Shown piece by piece: positions 13,101 to 24,660 of a DNA stretch of 64,000 nt. Source of the stretch: Neodiprion pinetum (taxonomy: Eukaryota > Arthropoda > Insecta > Hymenoptera > Diprionidae); contig NC_060232.1 of assembly GCF_021155775.2 (NCBI RefSeq), positions 37,067,089-37,131,088 of the forward strand, written 5' to 3'. Every line of letters begins with the position of its first letter. Position 1 is the first letter of the stretch. The translations under genes were made by a program, and so were the position numbers. The notes beneath the pieces were generated by a model. The model did no database searches. It was not told the origin of the DNA and saw only the letters and a list, made by a program, of their open reading frames with translations.

Positions 13101-16100
13101 TGTGTGTGTATCTGTTATACGTAATAACCGTAAACGCAACGGGATTGGCTATCATCTTGGGCGATCCTTAGCCGCGCATGATACCGTATAAGATCGAATA
13201 AGGACTTATACATATATATATATATATATATACACATACATACATAGAACAAGGAGTCAGGATACGGCGTCCTGGAGCAGGAAACACGTCTCAGCACGTT
13301 TCCTAGGGTGGGCACCCGAGAGGAGGAACACACGCGGAGAGAGTACGAGCTCGCAGAAATACGACTAAGGACACTCTAGGTATAAGCAATCTCATCTAGC
13401 TCGCAGGTACAACGACGAGAGTCTCACTCTCAAAGGTGAATTGATATGGTATACGTCGCACAGTGTTACAATCATACATGCGTTGTTGTGGGATCTTGGA
13501 AATGTAAGTAATCATTTAACAACAAGTTTTTGCCGTCAACGTTTCGACTCTGATTGGAGTCATCCTCGGGACATATTTAATGCATCTATTGAAAACATAT
13601 AATTGCAATACATTGTTGGTACCGAGTCGGAACAACATTAATGATATATAATAACAAATTAAAATAGGTAATAATAAAAATTAAACGTAAACTATGTATA
13701 TAGAAACACTAACCTTATATAAAGTGGTCAAATGTTAAAAACGGTGAGAAGTAATTCGATAAAATAACACAGTTATGGTGTTTAATGTCACTTTTTTCAC
13801 TTCCTTTATATCCTGTCTCCATAGTTTATAGATGGTTAAACAGACGATCTGGTCAAAAAGGCAACTACTCTGTCTAAAGAAGATTGTTACTGAAAGGAGT
13901 TGGAGAGGGTGGGTGGGTGGAATATAAACTCTTTACTTGTGGAGAATGAGAGAGGATGAGAAGAAGAAAGTAAACAAATATGTATACAGAAGTGTGAGAT
14001 AAGTGGGAGGTCGTTCACATCCCGCAAATGAGAAGGTCGTTCGAATACCTTATTGAGGATTAAAACAGTCAAATTTCCAAACAAAATAACACTCTGTTAT
14101 AAAAACATTGCCGTAAGAAATTTGAAGGACAATGAGTAAATAGAATAATCCGTTTCTTGTGCCGAGTGAATATAGATAAGAACGGAGGAGTGATTAGAGA
14201 CATAAAAAATGTGAAATAAGTGAGGAGGTCGTTCTTAACCATATAGATGAAGATTTAACCATTAAATTAATCACGGATATGGAGGCGTAGGCAGTTAAAC
14301 GACCTCCGCAGAAATAAAGAAATGGTACGGATTCCACGAAATTGCAACAGTGATTTCGTAGAATTGGTGCCATTTCTTTAATTCTTCATCAAATGAGAAT
14401 GTATTAAGAGTATTTTTGTTCAGAATTGTGTACAGAATGGTGTTGTTAAGCCTTTTTTCACGATTGAGATACACGGACTTCGATATTTGGAGATATATAC
14501 GTACGTTTCGAAATGAATCAAGGCATCACCTTAACTGCATGTTTCTGCCTTGACCTGCAATCTCTCTCTCTCTCTCTGTGTCACTTTACAGAGACACGAA
14601 ACTCGTGTTGGAACAAACTTTCCAGTAAACTTCACGTGTAACGCACGTTTGCCGCCAAGAGAGGAACAAAAAACCCACGAAACATCCAACAACGACAATT
14701 AACTCGAGGAATTTTGGCCGGCTGTACTGGGAATTATTGTCCTACAATGTCTTGAGACTTCTGACAAGCAGCTCGCGAACGGTAGTCTGCAAGCAGCCAT
14801 TGGAAGCGGAGAGGTTGCCTCTCTCCTGGGAATTAACCCTGGGTAGCTCTGACGCGAGAGCAGACTCTCAAGGGAACTCGGGTACCCCTTCTCGAGACCA
14901 GAGCTCGAGGTCTTCTTGGTCCCTGACGTCGGGAACCGGGAGTTGAAGTTGTTCGAAATATCGTAGCCGAGCCTCGGCGCGATTTCTCCGCAGAAAACGT
15001 TTCGTCGAGACAAAGCGAAAGACCGAAACACCCGCCGTCCGATGCGTTTCGAACCGTTCCGAGGTTGTGGGAGCTCAAGCTTTTATCGTTGAAATCTAAG
15101 TTCCACATTCTGCGGTAATTTTTCAAAGATTTCAACATTCAAAGATCACCAATCGCGATGGCAGTCGATGTTTACCATTACTGTTGGGTATAATTATGCA
15201 GCCCGCAAAACACAGGTTTCCACGATCTTCCAAATCCACAAGGGCCTTGTGTTTTACATGCGTAATTCTGTTGTTTGTCCAGTGTCTCATATTAACGAGA
15301 TGTCTTCTAAATCCTCCGAAATATCGACTCTCGCGATACCTGCATTCCATCGACGAGGCGTATATTTTATTATCCAAAATCACGTCAATTAAAATTCCCT
15401 CCGAATCTTCCCGGAATCTCTCGACGGAGTACTAAAGGTCTGACTTCGATAATAGCAAAAGAGGGTGAAATAGCGAGGGGTGGAGAAAGAGACGGAGGGT
15501 AGGGAGGAACAAAAAGGTAAGAAAAAGCTTCAAACTCTACGACGTTTAGCCAGAAAAGTAGGTTCGGTTAAACATGTTCGAACTTTGGTATTTACGACGA
15601 ATCCTTGACTTAATACTCCGAATTTACCAAACACACGCGGTAGGCGTGTTATACTCGCGTCTTTGAATCATTGCAGGGGAAAAATATGACGTCGTAATCC
15701 ACGGGCTCAAGCCGGTATTACAACGATGACACTGTACGAGTTGAGCCCTGTCACAGGCAAAAACTAACAACGGCAGACTGCGCAGAGCTCAAGTTTTAGA
15801 AATCCTACGATTAAAAGCTTAGACGGTCTGAAATTTTACCTGAAAGTTTCAGCGAGCTCGAATCTCTGCGTATTTCCATCTCACATACCCGTTTATATCG
15901 GACCTCCCTTATTTTCTGCCAAGATACCCCCGGCACGACGAATGAATATAACAACTCGATTCGTGCGCCTGCACTCGTCTTGCCCGAGGCAGCATTAGAA
16001 TCGTCGATATTAATTAACAGGGTAGTAAATTAATTCGCTAGTAATAATTATGCATTTATGCCTGGCGTGCAAATTACAATCAGGGATTCCGGGACACATG

Positions 16101-18323
16101 CAGGTAGGTAATGTGCACAGTGATTCGGACTGTCGCGTTCTGTTTAGATTATATGTTTACCTTCGCGATTTACTGCAGTGTAGCTACAGCCACGAATGCG
16201 TACATGCCCCGTTGAACACTCGCGTCGAGATTACTGCATACGTATGTTTATTATATACATGCGGCTAACCTAATGCAGTCCGTAATGAAATTTCCGGGTA
16301 ACACGCAGCGAGCCCACCGAAAGATATTGCTTTTCCCCGCAGATACATGAAAATTAGCAAAAACTAAGCTGCTCGAAACTAAATTCGAATTTCTATCACG
16401 GGTTGACTTTAGTACATATGGTAACTTTCAGGCGCATGACTGAAAAAAAATATTCAGACTAGATAAATCCTGATCGAAAAGAAAGTGAAATTCACAATTC
16501 CGTTTCGAGAATTTGATATTCTTAACATCGTTTTACAGCTGCAGAAATTTAGTTAGCCGCGATCACCCGTTATATCGGAACGAGATGGAAATTCAAAGTT
16601 CGACGGGGTTTTCGGTGTGTGGTTTGAAATTTGATAGATGCGTGCAGATTCGTTGTGCGGGTAAAAGCTGCATTGTCGAGTAACGGAATACCTACGGGAA
16701 ACTCGACTAGGCAACGGTCTGTGATTTGAATCTATTAATATAGCTTTGGTTTCGACGCGCGGTTCATTACTGTATATCAATTATTAGATCCTGTACAGAG
16801 GTACGCACATACTAATACGATTGCGGCCACGAATCATACAAATTCGCATTGCATTCCCTATCTGACTACACGCTTACACTCCTCTCTCTCTCTCTCTCTC
16901 TCTCTCTACTGCTCGTCCGTCTGCCGTCATGGAAATTATGCGTAATTACTCGTATATGTAGATACGATACATTATTGATAGGTTTCTGTGCGTGGTTAGA
17001 GAATTTGCTCAAACATTTCTTTCAGTCTACAGTATTGTGCGACCAATCACAACTTCATCACCGTGCAAGGCGTGCGAGTTTAAAATAAAGGGACCGGACT
17101 GTATTTTTTCACTAATTCGTATCATGCCTGCAATACGTCTCACGAATTTATTGTCCAATAATGGAATTGGCACTGTGGAATATTGATCATTGCTTTTAAA
17201 ATATGTAAACGCATACTTGTTTGCGATAGCGATCAGGCTAGTCAATTTATCCGACCTTTGTTCGTGCCGCCATATAACTTTCAAGTCGTCGACTATCAAA
17301 CGAAATTCTAACGATCTCTGTGCTAATTTTGAGAAAATGAAGAATCGATGTTGTCGCAGGTTTTCCTGGAACTTAATTTATCAGATTCAAACGATCTCTA
17401 CGACAACTCTGAGAAAATGAAGAGTCGATGTTGTCGCGCGTTTTCCAGAAACTCAATTCATCATTGCGTGCAACTGCTGCACGGCCGTTCTGCAATTACG
17501 GAAATCGAGTACTGGAAGCAAAACATCGGTGAGCGCCATTATAGCATGGAGAAAAGTGCGGAATTGGATAGGATGTAGGATATGGGATAGGCGAGCTGGT
17601 GATTATAGAGGCCGGGAATTCCCCGAGGGGCGCCGCCTGAGTTCCTACGGGATTCCACCTAATTCCATCCTGGCTGACTAGTGAGTCGCGCACCAACACT
17701 GTGACGCCTTCGATTCTCGAGTTCGCTCGCAAGACCGCGATATAACTATCCGTTCGGCAAACACGTATTACGGAAGGCACATAGGAATATATCGCAATCG
17801 CATTGTTAACCGTGAAGAAGTATGAGACGAGTCAGAAATGCCCCCTACCCTCGTACGAAACTGATCGGAACCGTAAATTCCTAAGGATACCAGGATATAA
17901 ATTACGAGTTTAAAAAGATGGCATTGACTTCGGAATTAATCACTTTTAATCTGAAATTGATGATCTTCCGAAACTAAAGTTATAGTTGTAGTCGTAATGA
18001 TTTCGCTTCATTTTACTGGAATTCATTAAACTGTGGGAAACGAAATATGGATGTAATTTTGCAATCAATTTGAATAACCGAGAGCGAATAGTGCCCTGAA
18101 TAACTTATTCGTGTTATTGTTGGATAACCCGAATCAATTCTTCGCAAAGAAATTTTCGTATACAAATGATCGAGAGGAAATCATCGTCGATTTCGAATGT
18201 TAATACGCGGTGGGTAAACTTCCACCAATTTCCAATCGATTAAAAAGTGATTTATAAGGGAAACTTGAAAAACTTTATCTTACTTTTGAGAGATCTCGGC
18301 TTGGCTTGTTTCCTCCTGGACAT
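10102..18323 (-). CDS. Oaz: Oaz/ZNF423/ZNF521-type zinc-finger protein, N-terminal coding exons only
   Basis: Three phase-compatible minus-strand exons: 18284-18323, 11869-11949 and 10102-10161. The first encodes MSRRKQAKPRSLK, the N-terminal repressor motif that recruits the NuRD complex in SALL, FOG and ZNF423/521 proteins; this exact form matches my memory of vertebrate ZNF521. It ends in phase 1 at a GTAAGA donor. The second encodes an acidic stretch beginning DEEWDDINEQ; the third begins EDDEDEDEEL and ends in phase 1 at GTGAGT. All flanks are AG/GT. Together they give about 60 residues and contain no zinc finger, so the C2H2 exons must lie left of base 1. In vertebrates this family binds EBF/Olf-1 and Smads. 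The frame is open upstream to another ATG at 18435-18437, but the conserved motif favours the 18323 start. SALL or FOG families are the alternatives; the PRSLK ending favours ZNF423/521. Confidence 0.75.
10162..11868. other. Oaz intron 2, no gene seen
   Basis: A 1.7-kb intron between the two acidic exons. It contains a GAG trinucleotide repeat at about 11001-11036 and no ORF with recognisable similarity. Confidence 0.6.
13519..13572 (-). mobile_element. Possible Penelope-like retroelement 3' remnant
   Basis: Read on the minus strand, a 5-bp stem (GACTC/GAGTC, loop CAATCA) is followed directly by GAAACGTTGACG. Similar hairpin-plus-GAAACGTT tails are, from memory, common next to Penelope-like elements and resemble a degenerate hammerhead core; the usual CU of CUGAUGA is missing here. 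No reverse-transcriptase or GIY-YIG ORF is visible nearby, so this is at most a fragment. Confidence 0.3.
14315..14380 (-). ncRNA. Candidate pre-miRNA-like hairpin in Oaz intron 1
   Basis: A 66-nt segment folds into a 28-bp stem with two mismatches and two G-T wobbles (counted on the plus strand) and a 10-nt loop (14343-14352). Size and pairing are those of an animal pre-miRNA. On the minus strand, which is the host-gene sense, the 5' arm contains AATGGCAC, the first eight bases of Drosophila miR-263a as I remember it; the rest differs. It could instead be a palindromic fragment of a repeat. No small-RNA evidence is available. Confidence 0.35.
17304..17463. repeat. Two-copy 80-bp tandem duplication
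   Basis: The blocks starting around 17304 and 17384 share ACGATCTCT, GAGAAAATGAAGA, TCGATGTTGTCGC and TTTTCC in the same order at a period of 80 bp, with scattered substitutions. This is a local duplication in Oaz intron 1. Confidence 0.8.
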
Positions 18324-19608
18324 ATCACAAGACGAATAGCTTTTCCGAAAGGAACGGACGACCAGGATGACGAGCAGCAAGCACCGGCTAATCAAAGATT
18401 TCGATGAAAGTGTCGAGCACCGTATAATCGGAAGCACTGCAAGCAGGGGAACACAAAAACCGGTAACGAGGGCACAACTCGGTCATTTCCAATAGACGGG
18501 GGTGGCAATCGTTCGGACACTTGGCGACCACGTGGCCGCCTCCCCCTCACCGCCCCCACTCGACACGAAAGCTCGACTCGCGCGTGCCACGGCCGCCCCC
18601 GACTTACTGCCGGACGAACCTGCAGCTGCTCTCCTCTCTCCGCTCTCCGCTCTCCGGTCTCTCCGTCCCGCTCGAATCGAGAGACGCGCGACAAGTGAGC
18701 CTTGCAGGATACCAACGCCGTCGGCGCCTCGCGAGGGGGATGCACCCTGCAGAACCGCCCCCGCGCAGGCGTCCCACATCCGCCCGGAAGTAATCAAGAT
18801 CAACCCGACTTAATCGCTTCTTTCAACTTTTCCGTTATCTCCGATCCACCGAACGGACGATGCCTCAAGGGGTCGAAGGGCTTTTGGTCCGTTGGACGAA
18901 GACGATGCAGAGTCCGTTCCGGTCGAAATTACGTACATATTCGTACAGCGGAAACGTAAGGGTTTGGAAGAATATAAAGTTTTGTGCAAATTCTTACGGT
19001 TCCATGCCGCGTCTTGCATTCTCTGTCAGAGTCTATGCGAAATTTTTAACGGGACTTTAGTGAATCGCGCCACCCGCCTAACGGCAGGCAACCGGAAAGC
19101 CAACGCGTTAACTTCTTACGAATTGTTTGTTGGGTTGCCTGTCGGTAGGCGCGTGGCGCAATTCATTTTCATCCAATTTCCCGATACAATCCAAGCATTT
19201 TTTTTTTATCGCGCTTGCATCCAGCGATGTTAAATCTGTTGCGATGCAGTTCAAATATTCATCCGTCGAAAAGGGATAAAGATATTTAGCACGTGAAGAG
19301 TGATAATGATTTGGCCTCTGTTTACGAAGCGTGAGGTTATGTCAGTGAACTTTTATTTCAATTTCACACCGTTGATTCCCGCGTACACGGTTTGCACGCT
19401 AAAACCGGGGCGCCTATGCTACTGTGCACAGCCATGGCGAGTGACGTACCAAAGATACGAAGGCAGGAACGGAGTGCAACAGCCAGTGATCAGCTGACTG
19501 CCGCTGATCGTGAAACGCGGCGGAGCAGCGTAAAGCCGTTTATTTCTCGGTGGCAGATTTTACGAAGAACCGAGTTTCCCATTTTCATCTCCAAGCGAAG
19601 TCAGCACG
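18324..19608. promoter_or_regulatory. Divergent 5' region shared by Oaz and the F-box/LRR gene
   Basis: The start codons of the minus-strand Oaz gene and the plus-strand F-box gene are only about 1.3 kb apart, pointing away from each other. The stretch 18480-18800 is GC-rich and probably contains Oaz 5' UTR and promoter; 19390-19608 probably contains the F-box 5' UTR. I could not identify a TATA box or a precise start site for either. Overlapping arginine/proline-rich ORFs on both strands here look like composition artefacts. Confidence 0.5.
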
Positions 19609-22600
19609 ATGGCAATAACCAGCGACGGTGTGCTCGAAATGACCAACTCGGGAAACGGTGCTGTAACGCCTCATCTACCGACCGAGGTAAGCTCGTGTCA
19701 CTCAGAGAGAGCAGTCGTCTAGGTAAAATATCGCACATTCCTGTCATACTTCGCGTTGGACCTCCACACCAATTGAATAATTTCAACCCTTAATGAACCT
19801 CGTGCACTTGTAATTTACGGCTGTTTTTTTCATCTTTCGGGTTACGGGAGCTGACGCATTTCTTTTCATCAACTGTCGTATACGTTGTTCAGTTGATAAA
19901 AATCAGATTCGATGCACGTGCTCGTAGGAAGATATTATCTTGGATCTGTCAATTTTTTTTTTAACCATCTTCTTCTGTCGTTAATCGCTGTTTCTAATCT
20001 GCCTGATTGCCAATTTCTGTAAATATTTTTTTAACCGTAAATCGAAGCCCCGCTAATTGTCAACAACGAACTGTGTACCAGGTATATAACGCAGGTATAC
20101 CGGAATCCAATAATAAGGCCATTAACATCTGAAAACGTCACGAGAATGGATATAATACGAACGTGTAAATTAATCCCAAACTTGTAAACAAAAATACGTG
20201 CACTCGTTCACAACACTCTTTCGACTTATAAGCCGCAGAGTTACTAATGTGCACAGAATTTCGTATATAGAATACAAAATGCGAAATACTGAAAACCAAC
20301 TACTGTATTTCCTCTGTCGAAATCCTTATTAATTGCAAAAATTTAAACCAACATAGCGAATCGTTTTTACAAATCATGTCCAATTTTAAGTCTGCAAAGA
20401 TCGAAGGAAAAAAAATATGGTACACATCGCCCCCCCCCCTCTCCCCGAGGTAAGCCAGCTCTGAAATAAATCCGCGTGTTGTCGAACCTCATCGGTATCG
20501 ACTTATAATTTGAAATCGCAAATTTCTCCGAAATTGTAATAAAGGCGATTTTTAGATGCACGTGCGTGCGAAAAATCAAGAGCAACCGGCAGAGAGCCGG
20601 ATGAAGAATCTTTGTATTAAAATGTATGTAAATGACGCCTAGATTGCAATGTAAAATAATTCGCCCGCGTGACAAATGACAACAGGTAGGTATATTATAA
20701 TGACATTCACAAAGCGTACCGTCCTTGAAGGTGAGACGGAGGTTTCATTGAACGACTCCTTTGTTCCGCATTTGCTTATTATATGCAATATATATGTATA
20801 CATTTCAAATGTTATCTTATTAAAGCACATAATCTAGACAACCGTAGTCCCGATTCATTTCACGAGTATCAATCGCTGACAGATTTTGTATACATGTAGA
20901 AATTAATTGGCAACAGAGTTATTTCACTTCCTAAAATTTTTCCGTGAATCGAATATTCGACTAATTGCAGGTGCATTTTTCATATAATAACGCATCATGT
21001 TTATTCGGTTATTATCTTGCACGATATTTGTCACGGTCTTCAATTTTAATAGGCAAGTTGCCATTTCCTCGTTCCAAACTCCAACAAAGAAGGACATTTG
21101 TGCAAGATACGTAAGAAAAGATGATTACGCTTCGGAAAAAAAGTGGCCGTAGGATTCAACTTTTTTGATTTTAACCAATACGTTGTTGTCAACTGTAAAA
21201 TTAGAAATTGCTTGCTCAGTAAAAAAACGATGCATCAGGCCATTTGATGTTTTATAAAACAAAGAAATTACACGTTTGATGTAAACGGTCAAAGAGTCAC
21301 ATACACACAAATAGCTTTAATTCAGTACCTTCAGTGAATACGGAAGATTCTGAATCTTCGGTTGCCTTGGAATAGTTCGCGTAGCTGCAGACGTTCCATT
21401 ATTTCAGAGTATCTAAATAATCTACCTCGGAGAGAGCTAATCGTTGATAATATAATATGTATACATGTGTGTATAGACATATTGTAATAGGTATACCAGA
21501 TAATGAATTTACGACTTGAAAATCCTTTTGCTTATTGTCTGTCTAATCAAAACGTTACCAGATACAGAAATGTATCTAAGATTTGAAGCACCGTCGTTAT
21601 CGAATTGTATCAAATAAATTCTAGACGATTGTATAAGTTTATTGATTGCGCAATTACCGTTTTCGCAATTGTACTATATTACAGGTCTTTCAACGAAGTC
21701 GCTAAAAATTATCTAGGTCACGACACAGTGACAGCATGAATTATCAGATTGCTGTGACCTTGAACGTCAAAGCTTGTCGGTACATTTGAAAATTTTTGAG
21801 AAATTTTAATTTCAGTGGTAAAAAGTACGTCAGATTCAAAATCTCAATATTTGTAGGTAGCGTAGTAACACATCTATCTACATTCAAATTTCCGCAATTA
21901 TTGTTTGAGTGAAATCAATCATGTCACTTTTTTACTTGCTAAATTTTCTTTCAAACGAAAAATGAACAGGGCCTTTTTAGAGAACTTATATTTTATTAAA
22001 AGATTAGTATCCAACTGGGAATTCCTGACGAAAAAATTCCATGACTTATTCTTTCAGGTATTGACACATATTATGTCGTATCTCTTTTGTGCGGACCGGA
22101 GTGCAGCCGGGCAGGTTTGCTCTCATTGGCGAGAAGCATCTCTTGACATGCGATTCGTTAATGAACAAGTTGTCAGTCTGACACGAGGCTCTGCGGCGGA
22201 CAATTTGTACGTACTTATGAATATTCTCCGACACTCCACACGGCCATTCTACAATTTTATATTCAAAGATCTTGAGCTGAGGAAAATGGAATGGTTTTGG
22301 GAAAAGTTTGGACCGGACATGAGAAGCCTAATTCTGGTAACACGATTATACATTTTGCCCTGTCTTACTGTGACGGTAAAATAATAAACTGAGCAAACTT
22401 TGATTTAACATGATTGAAATTTAGGTGAACTGTGATTTGGGAGAAAAAATGCTTGTTGCAATTCTCAAGAGCTGCGACAACCTGCGAACTCTACACATCA
22501 ATGCTTGCAGAGAGTGCCTGATGTCAGGACGCCTTTTGGACGATGAAAATGACGTTAAAGTTCTCTCAGAAAAGTTACTCAACTTGAAAGAATTGAGTCT

Positions 22601-24531
22601 AGCTTCTAACAGATACTTGAGTGACGCGTTATTTAATAGACTAGTAAACATTTGTCCAAACTTGATATCGCTAAGTTTAAGTGGTTGCCAGATATCCTTC
22701 CACTCCGGCTTGTATAAAAAGTTTTATCCCAGTAATAGCACAGTTTCGCACGTGTCAGAATCTGTCTTAACATTTTGTAACATTTTAATTTTTCTAACCC
22801 GCCAAGCGAAACACTTGAAATACCTTAGTTTCAGTTCTACATTGATAGACGGTACAGCTTTGGTCACTTTATGTACCATAAAAGACTTGAAACTAGAATC
22901 ACTGAAACTACAGTGTTGTGACCAGTTAACAAACGTCGGTATTCGCTCCTTGACGGAACATCAGACATATTTGAAAGTTCTAGATGTAAGTTTTTGCACC
23001 AGAGTAACAGACGCCAGTTTAGTTTGCATTTGCAAAAATTTGGTAAACTTGGAAGCATTGAATATAAGAAGATGCAGAGCAGTTACGGACCATGGTGTCA
23101 AGCAAATACGACGCCTCAAACATCTCAAAGAGTTGGATATATCGGAATGTGAACAACTTACAAGCGAGTGTATTACGGATGGTCTATGTGCTGCTGAAGG
23201 GGAAGACAATGAAGGAAATGAAAATAACGAGAATCTCGTGGACTTTAATCATCTAGTGCCAAAAACACATGTTGCCAAGTCAGTGCCCTCAGAACAGAGG
23301 AGGATAAATAACAATTTAGAAAAACTTTATGCTAACGCACTGAATTTAGATGAGAAATCAATCCTTAGTATCGCGACAAGCTGTCCCAAATTGATATTGC
23401 TAGATATTGGATATTGTTTCAATGCTATTACAGACAGTAGCATACAGGTAAAGCAAAGATAGAATTCAAACTAGTTTTCCTAATCATAAGGCAAGAGAAA
23501 CAAGTCATTTTTTAACACGAAATGCTAAAAAAAATCATAACTCAACTAAACTATCCATGATTTTCACATTTTCAGATGATATTTAAAGAGTTAGTGCTGT
23601 TAAGGTCGCTGACATTAAGTCGTTGCGACAAAGTGAGTGACCTGGGTTTAACTGGAATGGGAGCTGGAAATCGAGAAAATTTGGAGAAAACCTGGACTCA
23701 GAGTTATATAGAAGTTCCAGAACCTCAACTTAGGATACGCCTTGGCTCGAGAGTAGAGGAGGAAATCTGGCGTGATGCTAAGCGAAAACGTGAAGTTAAA
23801 AAAATGTGTGAAGATCTCTCAATGCTATTTGATAACGATGTATGTTCAGGATTTTCACTAGCTCGACTAAAAGGATTGAAAGTATTAGACTTGGCTGGAT
23901 GCAATAAAATCACAGATGTCAGTCTAAAGTATGCTTTCAACTTCCCGGAACTCAGATTATTAGATCTTAGCCTGTGCCAGCAAGTAAGACGATTGATGAA
24001 TATTTTTCGAAAAATCATTCATACTGTTTATAAATTTTTGCAATGGCTGAACGAGTTTTTGTGCTGAGCATTTAATTTTTCTGTAGATAACACACGAAGG
24101 ATTGGATTTTTTGACCAGGAATAACCAAGCTCTGGAGGAATTGCATTTGTCCCAATGTCATAATGTGACGGATATGGGAATTGCTTACATTGCCAGAAGA
24201 CTGCATCGTTTGAAAAGTCTATATTTACAGGTACAAAGACTCAAATTTGTATATAAATAAAAAATATTATTTCGCGAAGACATTACACAATTATCACCAA
24301 TTCACTGGTTCATCTGTTTTAAAACAGGGATGTTCCCAGCTGACTGATCACAGCTTGGATTCAATAAAGATTCACTGCACTGCGTTACAGTTCTTAGATG
24401 TTAAGGCTTGTCGCGGAATGTCAATCGCTGGCATAGAGAGTTTAATTCACTTAAACATCGATTATTCAAGAGAATCAGAAGACCTTATGCAATGTAAAAA
24501 ACCACCACCTGCCCCGCCTATGCGTAGATAA
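19609..24531 (+). CDS. F-box and leucine-rich-repeat protein (SCF substrate adaptor)
   Basis: Six phase-0 exons: 19609-19686, 22058-22336, 22425-23447, 23576-23983, 24087-24230 and 24328-24531, giving 711 residues. Exon 1 ends PHLPTE and exon 2 begins VLTHIMSYL, together making an F-box (about residues 23-62, followed by CADRSAAGQVCSHWREAS). Exons 3-6 carry many leucine-rich repeats of the cysteine-containing class, for example LKVLDVSFCTRVTDASL and LRLLDLSLCQQITHEGL. A non-repeat insertion rich in E, D and N sits around residues 370-410, and a basic/acidic linker around residues 490-560. The tail is proline-rich (KKPPPAPPMRR). F-box proteins of this type bind Skp1 and present substrates to an SCF ubiquitin ligase. 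It resembles insect FBXL proteins such as Drosophila CG8272, from memory; the exact orthologue is unsure. Confidence 0.88.
19687..22057. other. Intron 1 of the F-box/LRR gene
   Basis: A 2.4-kb AT-rich intron splitting the F-box motif. Apart from a perfect 8-bp inverted repeat (GAAGATTC-T-GAATCTTC) at 21343-21359 and a C-rich tract near 20430-20445, I see nothing distinctive. Confidence 0.6.
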
Positions 24532-24654
24532 CAATTGTATAGACCAAATCTAAGGCTGACAGATGGAAGTTAAAAGGTGTTGGTGAACTTCTATTAAGTT
24601 TTTAGACGTTTTTTTTTTTAATCGCTACAGGCTTTAAGAGGAAACATTGAAAGA

Positions 24655-24660
24655 AATAAA
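24655..24660 (+). terminator. Possible poly(A) signal of the F-box/LRR gene
   Basis: The canonical AATAAA lies 124 bp after the TAA stop codon. Other AATAAA motifs occur further on, so a longer 3' UTR is possible. Confidence 0.4.

Larger units (their letters stand above)
11950..18283. other. Oaz intron 1, 6.3 kb
   Basis: This separates the MSRRKQ exon from exon 2. It contains CAG/CAA, GT, AT and TC microsatellites (13004-13035, 13090-13109, 13208-13232, 14562-14577, 16881-16906), a possible Penelope-like remnant near 13519-13572, a strong hairpin at 14315-14380, an 80-bp tandem duplication at 17304-17463 and a GC-rich patch at 17600-17660. No coding exon is convincing. Confidence 0.6.

Noticed and set aside
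12924..13333. Minus-strand ORFs with poly-Leu/poly-Thr-His
   Set aside because: They translate CAG/CAA, GT and AT microsatellites.
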